DNA of 64,000 nt, from NCBI RefSeq assembly GCF_000801105.2, contig NC_079511.1, positions 17,941,792-18,005,791 of the forward strand, written 5' to 3'. The notes under the pieces were generated by a model, which ran no database searches, was not told the DNA's origin, and saw only the letters and a program-made list of their open reading frames with translations. Each line of letters begins with the position of its first letter. Position 1 is the stretch's first letter. The stretch comes from Raphanus sativus. Taxonomy: Eukaryota; Streptophyta; Magnoliopsida; Brassicales; Brassicaceae. The position numbers and the translations under genes were made by a program. Below, one piece after another: positions 1 to 11,878 of the stretch.

Positions 1-812
1 TTAAGGCTTTTGTTGTATGGATTATTGCCCTGGTTTTTATTTTGGACTTGAACGTTGCTTTATATATTTCAGTAAGTCGTTTAAACTTAGAAGTATATAA
101 ATTGTTTTTCGTTCCTTTGTCTTTAACCAAGAATTGGATTCATGCGGGTGGTTGCTCGCGCTTGCCAGCGAGTTCCCCCCTTTTCAGATAGAACATGAGA
201 TTAAAGGCGGTTGCTCGTTTATATTTTTGCTTATTCAACAAAACTTTTACAAGCAGTCGTTTAAATAATACAAGAAAACTTTAATCGTTCCATTGAATTA
301 CCGAGGAAAAGGTTTCGAGACGCAGTGCAGTAACCGAGAGAACTATTGGTCGGCCAAACCGTCGTTCTTCGGTTAGACTTGGTCTAAAATTTCCACCAGG
401 TAGCCGGTCAATGCGTGACGCATAGGTGACGCGAGGCTGTTATTCCCTTCGACTGATGTCTGATCAAGACTCAGCCGACTAACTTGGTCGAGTGCTCGTG
501 CTCCGCTTGAAAAAGGGGCTGGCATCGTTTACTCGGAGAAACGTGACTGTTCGTCGTTTCTGTGTAAAAAAAAGTTTGGACTTTTTTTTGGTTGGGGCTG
601 GACCCTGCGAAGGGATGCCTACATACCTCAGATGAGGATCGAGCTTTTCGTAGTTCGTTTGACCGAGTGAAAGTGGCCATGGTAGCGCATTCACTCGGAC
701 GGGTAGAAGTGACTGTTGGGTGCATCTACTCGGTTTTTTTTTTTTTTGGTGAACAGTGACCTGCTGGTCATTCACTCGGTTTGTTCGAAAGGAGAGATGA
801 GAGAAGTGTTTC
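1..812. other. Unclassified non-coding stretch, probably Tat LTR/UTR remnant
   Basis: No credible gene is seen. Positions about 598-657 carry a degenerate copy of the motif found in the Tat LTRs and after Tat pol genes (tGCCTACATACCTC, then GAGGATCGAG, then CGTAGTTCG), in the orientation expected for a minus-strand Tat element. Around 520-780 the string ACTCGG recurs several times beside GTGACTG, with a T-run at 727-740. ORFs here are short and cross simple sequence. Assignment to a Tat remnant is inference from the single shared motif. Confidence 0.4.
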
Positions 813-912
813 NNNNNNNNNNNNNNNNNNNNNNNNNNNNNNNNNNNNNNNNNNNNNNNNNNNNNNNNNNNNNNNNNNNNNNNNNNNNNNNNNNNNNNNN
901 NNNNNNNNNNNN
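813..912. other. Assembly gap (100 N)
   Basis: Exactly 100 undetermined bases, a conventional scaffold gap of unknown true size. The sequence resuming at 913 is a Tat spacer also found at 43348-43389, so the hidden part probably holds upstream Tat sequence. Confidence 0.98.
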
Positions 913-950
913 ACGGGGAAAATGGAGATATTCCTCAGAATTCAGACTCC

Positions 951-1695
951 TTGGAGCCTAATCCTACGAATATCTCCGGGGGCACCACGACACCAGGTCC
1001 CGAACAGGAACCTCCCTCGTCTCTTCATAACAAAGTTGTAGGAAGAGAGGACTGGAGAACACCAATCATGCAATACATCCTGGAGGAAAAGACTCCACCC
1101 AATAAATGGGAGGCTCGAAAACTCAAAGCATTGAGCGCAAGATACTGCATAATCAATTCTGCCCTCCATAAACGAAGCGTTTCCGGACCTTACCTAAAAT
1201 GTGTTCATGGCCCCGTTGCTATGAAACTCATGAAGAAAATGCATGACGGCTCCTGTGGAAACCACTCCGGTGGCAGAGCTCTAGCTATCTGAATCAAAAG
1301 ACAAGGCTATTTCTGGCCTACCATTATTGCAGACTGTGAGGTCTACCCTTCCTCATGCGACAAATGCCAGAGGCATGCACCGATTATACACCAACCTGCA
1401 GAAAAGCTATCCAACATATCTGCTCCTTATCCATTTATGAGGTGGTCCATGGACATCATAGGACCACTAGTAGCGTCAGGAAGTGGAAAGAAGAAGCTAC
1501 GCTTCCTCTTAGTCCTAACAAACTACTTCACGAAATGGATTGAGGCTGAAGCTTTCCAACAGGTAACCAGATTCGAAGTCGAACGATTTGTGTGGAAAGA
1601 CATTGTGTGTAGACACGGCGTCCCATTGGAAATCGTTACTGACAATGAAGGGCAATTCATATCTCACGACTTCAAAATATTTTGTGACAAATGGA
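951..1695 (+). pseudogene. Tat A integrase, N-terminal part
   Basis: Reads through the spacer into the integrase zinc-binding region ([13 protein letters not shown], then [16 protein letters not shown]) and the catalytic core start (WSMDIIGPL, then VTDNEGQF with the second Asp). An in-frame TGA at 1290-1292 lies between the His and Cys pairs. The frame runs to 1695, where the LTR of Tat C begins after codons for FCDKW. It resumes at 11268 with codons reading IRLTFSTPRRPQGNGQAEA, so the gene was whole when C inserted. As it stands it is split and not translatable. Confidence 0.9.
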
Positions 1696-3854
1696 TGTGG
1701 GAACCGAAATTCGCACTGTCGATTTTGATTAAGTAAAACGGAGGAAAGCTAAGTAAACCTAACTTTCCCTGAAGGTCCGGATTCTCTGCGACAACCAACG
1801 ACAAGTGATCAAATAAATGCGGAAAGGTTTTATTGAGATTTGGACTGGACCTTAAGGAAGGCTGCCTACGTACCCCTTTCGAGGATCAAGTCGGACGTAG
1901 TTCAGTTGGAAGGGTTTGAACAAGAGATCGAACTGCCTGGCGGAGTTCGTCTAGTACGAGCGTTAGTCACAGAAACAGGCATGTCGAGAATAATGCCTAG
2001 GGTTTCTATGTGCGAAACTCTAAGTAAAAGGATTATTAGATCCTTCCGAGAGAGACAGGAGCCTGCAGACAAGATGAAAATAGAACGAGAGGCGGCCGGA
2101 CGTTCTAGGTCCTACCTTGCTAGTCTACCGCCTGAATTCTAAGTTCTTAACCTAACAGGAGCTCTCTAGGTCTCCAATCTCGGATTTCTCTCTCTCTTAA
2201 TGATTTTCGCTCCGCCTTTCCTCCTCTCCCAAAGCTCCTTTATATACTCCTTCTTATGACGGTCTTTTCTCCTTTTGGGCCGCGAAGCGGGCTTTTTCCA
2301 TTTTCGTCGGCCTTCATGTTTATCGGGAAACTTGACATTTATCTTCGGGAAACTTGACATTTATCCTTCTGGAAATTTAGCATTTATCTTGTTATGTGAA
2401 GATAAACGTAAATCGTCGTAACTATCTCAGACAATCATAAGCGGACTGTCTGATCGGGTTTGGTCCCTTTCGGGCCGTTTCTAGGACTTCCGTTGTTTTC
2501 TACGATTTCTTCGGAAGATCTTCAATCCTTCGTAGAGTTGAGATGAGTGGTGTCTTAAGATAACCATCACTGTTTCGCACGAAGAATTTAAGATCTTCCT
2601 TTCCGTTGATATCTTACGAGTTTCCGAAGTGTTTCCGACGATCTTAGTTTGGAGTAAGAGCGGGAGTTTTGTACGCGGAATCTCAACGATTCGTTCCGCG
2701 AAAACTTGGGAAAGACGCAAAGTACAGACTTCTGACGGCCGGGGCCTAGAACTTATGCACGGAAGCTTGTCATCCGACGACCCGAGCCAGCACAGGGCTA
2801 GCCGCCCGGCGGCCATGGCCAGCACGGGCGCTAGCCGCCGGCGGCCACGGCCAGCACGGGGCTAGCCGCCCGGCGGCCACGACCAGCACGGGCGCTAGCC
2901 GCCGGTGGCCACGGCCAGTACGGGGCTAGCCGCCCGGCGGCCACGTCCAGCACGGGCGCTAGCCCCCGGCGGCCACGGCCAGCACGGGGTTAGCCGCCCG
3001 GCGGCCACGGCCAGCGCGGGGCTAGCCGCCCGGCGGCCACGGCCAGCACGGGCGCTAGCCGCCGGCGGCCACGGACAACACGGGGCTAGCCGCCGGCGGC
3101 TACGGACCAGCACGTGCGTCTCGACGAGGGCTTCGATTTGATATGTTGATCGTTTTCTGGGTTCTCACGGTTTGAGACAACGGGCTCTTTGAAGTTTCCC
3201 GGCGGCCAGGACCAGCACGGGGGCTAGCCGCCCGGCGGCCAGGACCAGCATGGGGGCTAGCCGCCGGCGGCCAGGACCAGCACGTGCGTCTCAACGAGGG
3301 CTTTGATTTGATATCTTGATCGTTCTCTGGGTCTTCACGGTTTGAGAGAACGGGCTCTTTGAAGTTTCCCGGCGGCCAGGACCAGCACGGGGCTAGCCGC
3401 CGGCGGCCAGGACCAGCACGGGGGCTAGCCGGCGGCGGCCAGGACCAGCACGTGCGTCTTGACGAGGGCTTCGATTTGATATCTTGATCGTTCTCTGGGT
3501 CCTCACGGTTTGAGAGAACAGGCTCTTTGAAGTTTCAAGGCGGATTCCTTGTCGTTCGGCCTATCCAAACTTAGATCACTTCCCGTTTCTTCCGTATACT
3601 TTCGTATGGTCGTGTCATCTCAGCTACAGACCTAATGTCTCTCGGTTCTTCTTGATTGTATCATCGAAGTTTTACGACTAAATCTGAGTTGGTTTTCTCG
3701 TAAAGTTTATCGTGTAAAACAAGAACGATCGACTTTAACATAGTTTTTTAAGCTGTACGACTTGTTTTGCTTTCGATGCTTGTTTTATGGAAAGTCCGCG
3801 CATGATAAATATTTTTAGCCGTTGATTTCGAGATAACCGTTTTTGACCCCAACA
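1696..3854 (-). repeat. 3' LTR of Tat C
   Basis: 2,159 bp. It contains a GC-rich palindromic minisatellite (about 2785-3115), then three roughly 165-bp modules (about 3113-3535) that repeat a GAGGGCTTCGATTTGATAT block. Near 1848-1907 is the shared CTACGTACC...GAGGATCAAG motif. It is longer than the partner LTR, mostly through repeat-copy differences. Confidence 0.92.
2785..3115 (-). repeat. GC-rich palindromic minisatellite in the 3' LTR of Tat C
   Basis: Tandem units of GCTAGCCGCC(C)GGCGGCCACGGCCAGCACGGG type. The ORFs running across it (Ala/Arg/Gly-rich) come from the repeat and are not genes. The partner LTR has a similar array at about 10300-10620 with different copy number and order. 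Confidence 0.9.
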
Positions 3855-5291
3855 GTTAGCCCCCAGCCTGTAAGACGCGGAAACGATCTTGCGGGCGGAA
3901 GATTATGAGTTGAAAATCGAAATTTTTGGCTAAGAGTATTTCATTGCGGAAATCCACATCACCTTTGATTGGCGATCTCGAACGTGACGTCGGGAAGACC
4001 GTGAGTTCGTTGCTCAACTTCGACTTGATTCTTGCTGGTCTGAAATCCGTGTGCACCCTTGTACTGCATTCGGAGGGTTCGGAGGACCAGGACCACGCAG
4101 TCAAGGATCGTGAAGCCGGCGCATATGAGACATGCAGCGGTGGTGCGACCAATGGAGGCGACGGTGAGACCGTTCCTACTTTGGGTGAGTTTTGAGGATG
4201 AAGGTGATGCTCCGGGAGCGTCTAGGTTTATCAATCCCTTTAGAGATTTTTATTTTGATTGTGTTTCGGCCGTTAAGAGGCCATGATGTGTATTTGCGGG
4301 ACTGGCTGTTGGTGGCTTCGAATCCCGGCCTTTTTCAGGGCATCTGTTGAACTCTGCGGCTTAATCTTTATAAAATATTAATGTTGCGTTTTCAGAAACT
4401 TCTGTCTATCGAAGTTAGAGGGACAGGGTGTGAGTTGTCGTCTCATTCCTGCCTCCCTGATGATCACCGTATCCGTCGTTTGTACAAAGCGAGATTTTCC
4501 TGCGGTTTACGATTTAGGCGAAAATTCGTGAAAACGTACAGACTTGAGTGAAGAGACAAGTTTTGGGATCTCGCGTCGTTGACGCTTTGCCTATGAGATG
4601 TTAAGATACCAGCAAGGCTGGGTTTAGGGCAAGACCTAGGTTTACTCTCAGACTGAGGCTGCGCGATGACAAATCGGCTTTCGTTTTCCCTGTTTGTGAT
4701 TTTAACCTGATTCGTACCGGTTTAAAATCCGCAAAGTGGTATCGGCTTATATGATTTGTCTGGGCACGAATCGAGCTACTTCCTTTACGAAGTGCTGAAC
4801 CAAATTTGGATTTTTTGTATAGCGCGCTATGGGATCCTTGTCGGATGTAAAAGAGCCTACCCTTAGATGGCTTGTCTGTTTAGGATGTTAGAGTTCGTTT
4901 GTTGTGATCATCAACAACGATATGATGCCGTTTAGAAGTCGTGTGAAGGTTTTATCGAAAAACGAATGTTCAGGCACGAAGCGACGTCTCGCAGTGCTTT
5001 GAAGTTTGTTTTTCTTATGCCATAAAGGATTATGGGCTTTTAGAAATCGCGGAATGTTTCCGGGCGATAGTTTTATGGTTTGTTTGGTGGATAATGGATC
5101 CACTGTTAAGGCCGTTAGGCGAATTAATTGTGGAAAGTTTTCGAAAATTTTGGGAGCGTGCGAGTGTACGCACCCCACTCCCCCCCCCTTTAAATCGGGG
5201 AGGGATAGCTGAACCCACCGGTTGGCGAGTTGCCTACGTACCTCTTTCGAGGATCAAGCCATCTCGTAGTTCTGTTGTCCACGTTTATGTT
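3855..5291 (-). other. Tat C 3' untranslated region
   Basis: About 1.4 kb between the integrase stop and the 3' LTR. It holds the conserved post-pol motif at 5216-5275. At about 4805-4845 is an ATAGCGCGCTAT palindrome beside GGATTTTTTGTAT, also present in Tat B near 49010 in the opposite genomic orientation. The polypurine tract is at 3855-3868. No coiled-coil antisense ORF like those of Tat A and B was recognised here. Confidence 0.7.
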
Positions 5292-6405
5292 CTAGTGGTA
5301 GTATTTCTTGAGATGCATCGCATTCCAAGTTCTCGGGATTTTTACGTCTTGCATGTTTGCGATTTGATACGAGCCTGGTCGGACGACTTTTATGATTTTG
5401 TATGGTCCTTCCCAGTTTGCTCCCAGTTTTCCTGCGTTTCGTTCGGCAGTGTTTTGGAAGACTTTTCGCAAGACCAGATCACCCTCTTTGAATCTTCGAT
5501 GACGTACGTTCGCGTTGTAGTATTTTGCGGCGGCTTTTATGGTAATTTTGAATTCGGATGAGGGCTTGGTCGCGACGCTCGTTGATGAGGTCAAGATTAT
5601 CCAGCAGCATGGTATTGTTCAGGTCTTCCCGTTCGGGAAGAAATCTCCCCCGTACGCCGGGGAATTCTACCTCCGTCGGAATCATGCATTCTGCTCCGTA
5701 AACGAGAGCGAACGGAGTTTCCCCCGTTGCTCGTCTTGGAGTGGTTCGATAAGACCAAAGGACCCCTTCGAGTTCTTCTGCCCATCGTCCCTTTTTGGCT
5801 TCCAAGCATTTTTTCAATCTGTCTAGGACGGTTTTGTTTATGGTTTCAGCCTGTCCGTTGCACTGCGGGTATCTGGGAGTAGACTTGTTAAGTCGTATTT
5901 TCCATTTTTCGCAGAATGCCTCGAATCGTGTGGAAATAAACTGAGATCCGTTGTCCGTTACGATTTCGTATGGGACACCGTGTCTGGTTATGATGTTTTT
6001 CCAGACGAAGTTCTCGACTTGCACGTCTTTGATACTTGCGTAGGATTCTGCTTCCACCCATTTCGAAAAGAAATCTGTGAGGACCAGCAGGAAACGTTTT
6101 TGTTCCGATTTGTGTAGTGGTCCGACGATGTCCATTGACAACCGCATGAAAGGGTACGGAGATGAGACAGAAGAGAGGATTTCGGCGGGCTGATGAATTG
6201 TTGGAGCGTGCCGCTGACACTTCTCGCATTTCCGAGCGAACTTCTCGCAATCTTTTACCATAGTTGGCCAATAGAATCCGTGGCGTTTTATTTTTGTTGC
6301 GAGAGACCTTCTGCCGGAGTGGTTTCCGCATGATCCGGAATGAACATCTTCCATGATTTTTCTCGCCTTTTCTCCTTCCGCGCAAGTCATGAGAGGTCTG
6401 GAGAA
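5292..6405 (-). pseudogene. Tat C integrase
   Basis: Same frame as the RT region after the stop at 6406. The zinc-binding part reads [14 protein letters not shown] ... [16 protein letters not shown]. The core has [18 protein letters not shown] and [16 protein letters not shown]. The reading shifts frame near 5540, after IRIQNY; the C-terminal part ([25 protein letters not shown]) ends at 5292. The shared GTACGTAGGCAA-type motif lies just beyond, at 5216-5275. Confidence 0.92.
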
Positions 6406-8460
6406 TCACCATTTGTAGATTTTGCCTTCCACGGTTACGTATCGTGCTGCCTGAATTTTTATTTTCCAGGCTGCCCATTTTTCCGCGGGTAGGGTACCAT
6501 CTACGATGTAGGTTCTGATAGATTCCAGCCAGGGAGTGTCGCAGCCATAGTCTGTTTGGTCTGCGTCGTCTTCCGGTTGGTCCTCGTTTTCTTCCGCACC
6601 TTCGATCTGTGTTCTGATCAGGTTGGCGATTACCGGCGGCCCGATGCTCGGATGCTCTATGAATTCGACGGGAATTATTCTTTTAAGCCCTGGATCCGAG
6701 CTTGAGGCGAGAGCGGCTAAAGCATCAGCTTGGACGTTTTCTGAGCGGGGAATCCTGGTTAGCGCAAATTGCTGAAAGTCGTGGGCCAAGTCTTGGACGA
6801 CCTTCAAATATGCGTTCATCCTTTCATCCCTTGCTTCGTATTCTCCGCTGAATTGGTTTGCGACTAACTGAGAGTCGCAGTAAGCGTGAATACTTTGAAT
6901 CTTCAGCCCATGGGCCAATCGTAGGCCCGCAATTAGCGCCTCATATTCCCTTTCGTTGTTTGATGCACGAAAATCCAAGCGGAACGATTGCTCAAGGATT
7001 TCTCCTGTCGGCGAAGTGAGTCGGATCCCGATTCCGGATCCTTGCTTGGACGAGGATCCGTCGACATGGAGGTCCCATGTCAAACCAGGATCCTCGTTAG
7101 TTAAGCCCGTCGCGGGTAATTCTACCAAGAAGTCCGCGAGTACCTGCGATTTTGTGCAGGTTTTTGGACGATATTCGATATCGTACTCGCTTAGTTCAAT
7201 CGCCCACTTCGCGAGTCTACCAGACTGGCTTGGACTGTGTAGAATTGTCCGTAACGGAAAAGTGGTAAGTACCACGATGGTATGAGATTGGAAATACGGT
7301 CTAAGTTTTCTCGCTGAAGTTATGACAGCGAGTGCCAATTTTTCCATTAGCGGATACCGAGTCTCAGCATCTAGTAATGTTTTACTAATGTAGAAGACCG
7401 GTTTCTGTTCTCCGAATTCTTCTTGAATCAGGACGCCACTGACTGCTGATGCGGATACCGCGATGTAGAGGAACAAGGGCTCTCCGACTACGGGTTTTGC
7501 GAGGATAGGAGGGGTGGCCAGATACTGTTTCAGCTGTTGGAAAGCTTTCTCGCAATCTTCCGACCACTCGAATTTTTTGTTTCCCTTCAAGGTTTCGTAG
7601 AATGGGAGACACTTATCTGTGGAGCGCGAGATGAATCGGTTCAAGGCCGCAACTCGTCCGGTCAGCCTTTGGACTTTCCGCTTAGTTCTCGGGGAGGCCA
7701 TTTCTATCAATGCGTTGATTTGTTTTGGATTGGCCTCTATTCCGCGGAATGTTACGAGGTACCCGAGAAATTCTCCGGATGCCACAGCGAATCTACATTT
7801 TGCTCGATTGAGTTTCATGTTGTGCTGGTTCAATCTCTCAAAGCATTCCTCTAGGTGGACTACGTGGTCGCGTTCGTCAAGAGATTTTACCAACATATCA
7901 TCGATATACACCTCCATAGTTTTTCCGAGTTGCTCGGCAAACATCCGATTGACGAGCCGCTGATATGTGGCGCCGGCGTTCTTAAGACCGAAAGGCATCA
8001 TGTAGCAATAGGTCCCTCGGTCGGTAATGAATGCTGTCTTCTCGCGGTCATCTGGATTCATCATGATTTGATTGTAACCGGAGAACGCGTCCATAAACGA
8101 TAGGAGTTTGTTTCCTGCGGTTGCCTCGACCAGACGGTCGATGTGCGGAAGCGGAAAACAATCCTTCGGGCATGCTTTGTTGAGATCAGTGAAGTCGACG
8201 CACACTTGCCATTTCCGGTTCTTCTTCTTGACGATGACGGGATTGGCGAGCCAGTCGGGATATCTTACTTCCGTTATTGATCCAACTTTGAGGAGTCTTT
8301 CGACTTCCTCATTAACCGCAGTTGCCCGTTCAGGGCCTAACTTTCGCCTCTTTTGTTTTACGGGTTTATGAGTTGGATCGATGTTGAGTTCGTGACATGT
8401 TATGTTGATGTCGATTCCCGGCATATCTTCTGCAGCCCAAGCGAACGTGTTAAGGTTCCT
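6406..8460 (-). pseudogene. Tat C reverse transcriptase and two RNase H domains
   Basis: RT domain: YPDWLANPVIVKKKN, CVDFTDLNKACPKD, MDAFSGYNQI, MPFGLKNAGATYQRLVN and the catalytic YIDDM. Next comes the usual gypsy RNase H (LYIAVSASAVSGVLIQ ... LDAETRYPLMEKLALA) and then a second, archaeal-type RNase H (LHVDGSSSKQGSG, ASNNEREYEALIAGL, YCDSQLVANQF). The double RNase H is a known mark of the Tat lineage. A TGA at 6406-6408 (KIYKW, stop) separates it from integrase in the same frame. Its N-terminus begins at a rearranged joint near 8467. CYMMPFG appears to lack one residue compared with CYKVMPFG in Tat D. Confidence 0.93.
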
Positions 8461-9171
8461 TTTGAGACATGTTATGTTGATGTCGATTGGCTCCAATTTC
8501 CACGCACCGCTCTGGGTTAGTCTCGTCGAGGCAGACCGAAATAACCGGTTCGCAAGTGGGCTCACGTTTCCCTTCTAGGGCTTCAGCTCTTTGCAATTGC
8601 CAGAAGATTTCTGGAGGATCCTGCGATGCTGGTTTGTGGGTTGCTTGTTTTTTTGGGTTAGTTTCGGACTCAGAGTTTTTTCGTTTTAACCCAGCGGCCA
8701 AGCAGACTTGCGGTGCTTTACGATCTCCTTGTATTGTTTCAACTCCTAGGAGGGTCGGAAATTTGAGGCACTGATGGAAAGTCGAGGGGATTGCTCGCAT
8801 GGAGTTTAACCACGGAGTCCCGACGATCGCGTTATATGCTGCTGGACCGTCTACTACCAAAAATTCCACCATCTTCGTGACGCTCCTGGCTCCGACCGAG
8901 AGATTGACTGAGCCGAGGGTCATCGTGATGTTTCCTGAGAGTCCGATTATTGGATTAGGATCGTCTGTGATAGCGCTTAGGTCGATTCCCATCCTCTCGA
9001 GAGTGTTTTATATATAATATTTGTCGAGCATCCGGTGTCGACCAATATTCTCGCTACGTCGATGTCCTGGATCGTTAGTCTGATAACGAGGAGTTCGTTG
9101 TGAGGTTTGGCTTGACCAGCCGTTGCTCTGTCCCCGAATGAAACGATGTTGCGGACAGGTGATGCGGTCAT
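8450..9171 (-). pseudogene. Tat C protease region fused to a gag start codon
   Basis: An ATG at 9171, 66 nt inside the 5' LTR, opens with MTASPVRN, like the gag start MTANEDK of Tat B. Instead of gag it runs straight into the aspartic protease (RILVDTGCSTNIIY, catalytic DTG). The roughly 1.5 kb gag region is gone. A 2-nt insertion near 9000 shifts the frame; the protease continues in another frame from 8992 (GLSGNITMTLG, VGTPWLNSM) and stops at 8450. The family protease would be a processed part of gag-pol. Confidence 0.85.
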
Positions 9172-9216
9172 GCTGTTGTTACCAATCGTAGGTTTTTGAG
9201 TAAGAGAATCCGACCC

Positions 9217-9237
9217 CCCCTCCTTCTAGCGCCAAAC
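9217..9237 (-). other. Primer-binding site of Tat C
   Basis: Immediately inside the 5' LTR the minus strand reads GTTTGGCGCTAGAAGGAGG. The same sequence follows the left LTR of Tat B at 45930. It occupies the primer-binding position; I did not assign the tRNA. Confidence 0.75.
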
Positions 9238-11262
9238 TGTGGGAACCGAAATTCGCACTGTCGATTTTGATTAAGTAAAACGGAGGAAAGCTAAGTAAAC
9301 CTAACTTTCCCTGAAGGTCCGGATTCTCTGCGGCAACCAACGACAAGTGATCAAATAAATGCGGAAAGGTTTTATTGAGATTTGGGACTGGACCTTAAGG
9401 ACTAAGGATCAAGTCGGACGTAGTTCAGTTGGAAGGGTTTGAACAAGAGATCGAAATGCCTGGTGGAGTTCGTCTAGTACGAGCGTTAGTCATAGAAACG
9501 GGCATGTCGAGAATAATGCCTAGGGTTTCTATGTGCGGAACTCTAAGTAAAAGGATTGTTAGATCCTTCCGAGGGAGACAGGAGCCTGCAGACAAGATGA
9601 AAATAGAACAAGAGGCGGCCGGACGTTCTAGGTCCTACCTTGCTAGTCTACCGCCTGAATTCTAAGTTCTTAACCTAACAGGAGCTCTCTAGGTCTCCAA
9701 TCTCGGATTTCTCTCTCTCTTAATGATTTTCGCTCCGCCTTTCCTCCTCTCCCAAAGCTCCTTTATATACTCCTTCTTATGACGGTCTTTTCTCCTTTTG
9801 GGCCGCGAAGCGGGCTTTTTCCATTTTCGTTGGCCGTCATGTTTATCGGGAAACTTGACATTTATCTTCGGGAAACTTGACATTTATCCTTCTGGAAATT
9901 TAGCATTTATCTTGTTATGTGAAGATAAACATAAATCGTCGTAACTATATCAGACAATCGTAAGCGGACTGTCCGATCGCATTTGGTCCCTTTCGGGCCG
10001 TTTCTAGGACTTCCGTTGTTTTCTACGATTTCTTCGGAAGATCTTCAATCCTTCGTAGAGTTGAGATGAGTGGTGTCTTAAGATAACCATCACTGTTTCG
10101 CACGAAGAATTTAAGATCTTCCTTCCCGTTGATATCTTACGAGTTTCCGACGATCTTAGTTTGGAGTAAGAGCGGGAGTTTTGTATGCGGAATCTCAACG
10201 ATTCGTTCCGCGAAAACTTGGGAAAGACGCAAAGTACAGACTTCTGACGGCCGGGGCCTAGAACTTATGCACGAAAGCTTATCATCCGACGACCCGAGCC
10301 AGCACGAGGCTAGCCGCCGGGCGGCCATGGCCAGCACGGGCGCTAGCCGCCGCCGGCCACGGCCAGCACAGGGCTAGCCGCCAGGCGGCCACGGCCAGCA
10401 CGGGGCTAGCCGCCCGGCGGCCATGGCCAGCACGGGCGCTAGCCGCCGGCGGCCACGGCCAGCACAGGGCTAGCCGCCCGGTGGCCACGGCCAGCACGGG
10501 CGCTAGCCGCCGGCGGCCACGGCCAGCACGGGAGCTAGCCGCCGGCGGCCACGGCCAGCACGGGCGCTAGCCGCCGGCGGCCACGGCCAGCACGGGGGCT
10601 AGCCGCCCGGCGGCTACGGACCAGCACTTGTGTCTCCACGAGGGCTTCGATTTGATATCTTGGGTCCTCACGGTTTGAGAGAACGGGCTCTTTGAAGTTT
10701 CCCGGCGGCCAGGACCAGCACGGGGGCTAGCCGGCGGCGGCCAGGACAACCACGTGCGTCTCGACGAGGGCTTCGATTTGATATCTTGATCGTTCTCTGG
10801 GTCCTCACGGTTTGAGAGAACGGGCTCTTTGAAGTTTCCCGGCGGCCAGGACCAGCACGTGCGTCTCGACGAGGGCTTCGATTTGATATCTTGATCGTTC
10901 TCTGGGTCCTCACGGTTTGAGAGAACGAGCTCTTTGAAGTTTCAAGGCGGATTCCTTGTCGTTCGGCCTATCCAAACTTAGATCACTTCCCGTTTCTTCC
11001 GTATACTTTCGTATGGTCGTGTCATCTCAGCTACGGACCTAATGTCTCTCGGTTCTTCTTGATTGTATCATCGAAGTTTTACGACTAAATCTGAGTTGGT
11101 TTTCTCGTAAAGTTTATCGTGTAAAACAAGAACGATCGACTTTAACATAGGTTTTTTAAGCTGTACGACTTGTTTTGCTTTCGATGCTTGTTTTATGGAA
11201 AGTCCGCGCATGATAAATATTTTTAGCCGTTGATTTCGAGATAACCGTTTTTGACCCCAATA
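9238..11262 (-). repeat. 5' LTR of Tat C
   Basis: 2,025 bp, same ends as its partner apart from a CA to TA change at 11261-11262. The minisatellite spans about 10300-10620, followed by the GAGGGCTTCGATTTGATAT modules to about 10930. Relative to the other LTR it has lost the GCTGCCTACGTACC part of the shared motif near 9400, an indel specific to this copy. Confidence 0.92.
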
Positions 11263-11267
11263 ATAGA

Positions 11268-11878
11268 ATATCCGCCTGACCTTCTCAACACCCCGACGCC
11301 CTCAAGGAAACGGCCAGGCGGAGGCTGCTAATAAATCAGTATTAGCAAACCTCAAGAAACGCCTCGGAACCCAGAAGGAACTCTGGTCAGAAAAGTTACC
11401 CGAAGTACTTTGGGCATGTCGAACCACCCCACGAAAGGCTACAGATGAAACCCCTTTCTCCTTAGCCTACGGGATGGAAGCTGTCGTCCCAGCCAAAACC
11501 ATTGCTGGTAGCCTCCGCCGGGAACTCTGTACGTCCGATCCTGCAGCTAATGACCAGCTCCTGACGGACAGCCTTGATCTAATCGAGGAAAGACGGGACC
11601 GAGCTCTGATTTGCATTCAAAACTATCAGCAAGCAATGACACGACAGTACAACTCCAAAGTTAGGCCCCAGCAGTTCGCTGTAGGCGACCTAGTACTTAG
11701 GAAAGTGTTCGAAGGAACCAAGGAACCAGATGCTGGGAAGTTAGGAACCAACTGGGAGGGTCCCTACCGGATTATCCACCTGGTACGACCTGGCGTTTAC
11801 AAGCTCCAAAAGGGGCGAACCGGGGTACCTGAAATCAGATCGTGGAACGCCACAAATCTTAAGAGATACTATCATTAG
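11268..11878 (+). pseudogene. Tat A integrase, C-terminal part
   Basis: Continues the integrase core after the nested Tat C: TPRRPQGNGQAEAANK carries the catalytic Glu region, WACRTTPRKATDETPF follows, and the C-terminal GDLVLRKVF ... NWEGPYRI module ends at RYYH and a stop at 11876-11878. The same ending (KKYYH, stop) is seen in Tat C, so the terminus is authentic. Between the halves lie 1696-11262 and the duplicated target ATGGA/ATAGA. Confidence 0.9.

Larger units (their letters stand above)
1696..11262 (-). mobile_element. Tat-type Ty3/gypsy element C, full length but lacking gag
   Basis: A 9,567-bp element on the minus strand. LTRs are 1696-3854 (3' LTR) and 9238-11262 (5' LTR), both starting TGTTGGGG (one end mutated to TATTGGGG) and ending TTCCCACA. 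The target duplication is ATGGA at 1691-1695 and ATAGA at 11263-11267, one mismatch. The primer site follows the 5' LTR (GTTTGGCGCTAGAAGGA) and a purine tract GGCTGGGGGCTAAC precedes the 3' LTR. Internal coding order on minus: protease, RT, RNase H, second RNase H, integrase. Gag is missing and no antisense ORF was found. Stops and frameshifts break pol, so it is inactive. Confidence 0.93.

Noticed and set aside
716..1041. ORFs crossing the first N run
   Set aside because: They include about 34 undetermined residues and no recognisable sequence at their ends other than the Tat spacer.
2895..3294. Overlapping Ala/Arg/Gly/Pro-rich ORFs on both strands
   Set aside because: They are translations of the GC-rich minisatellite in the Tat LTR; open on both strands because the unit lacks stop-forming triplets. 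The same applies to 10282-10497 and 23842-24084.
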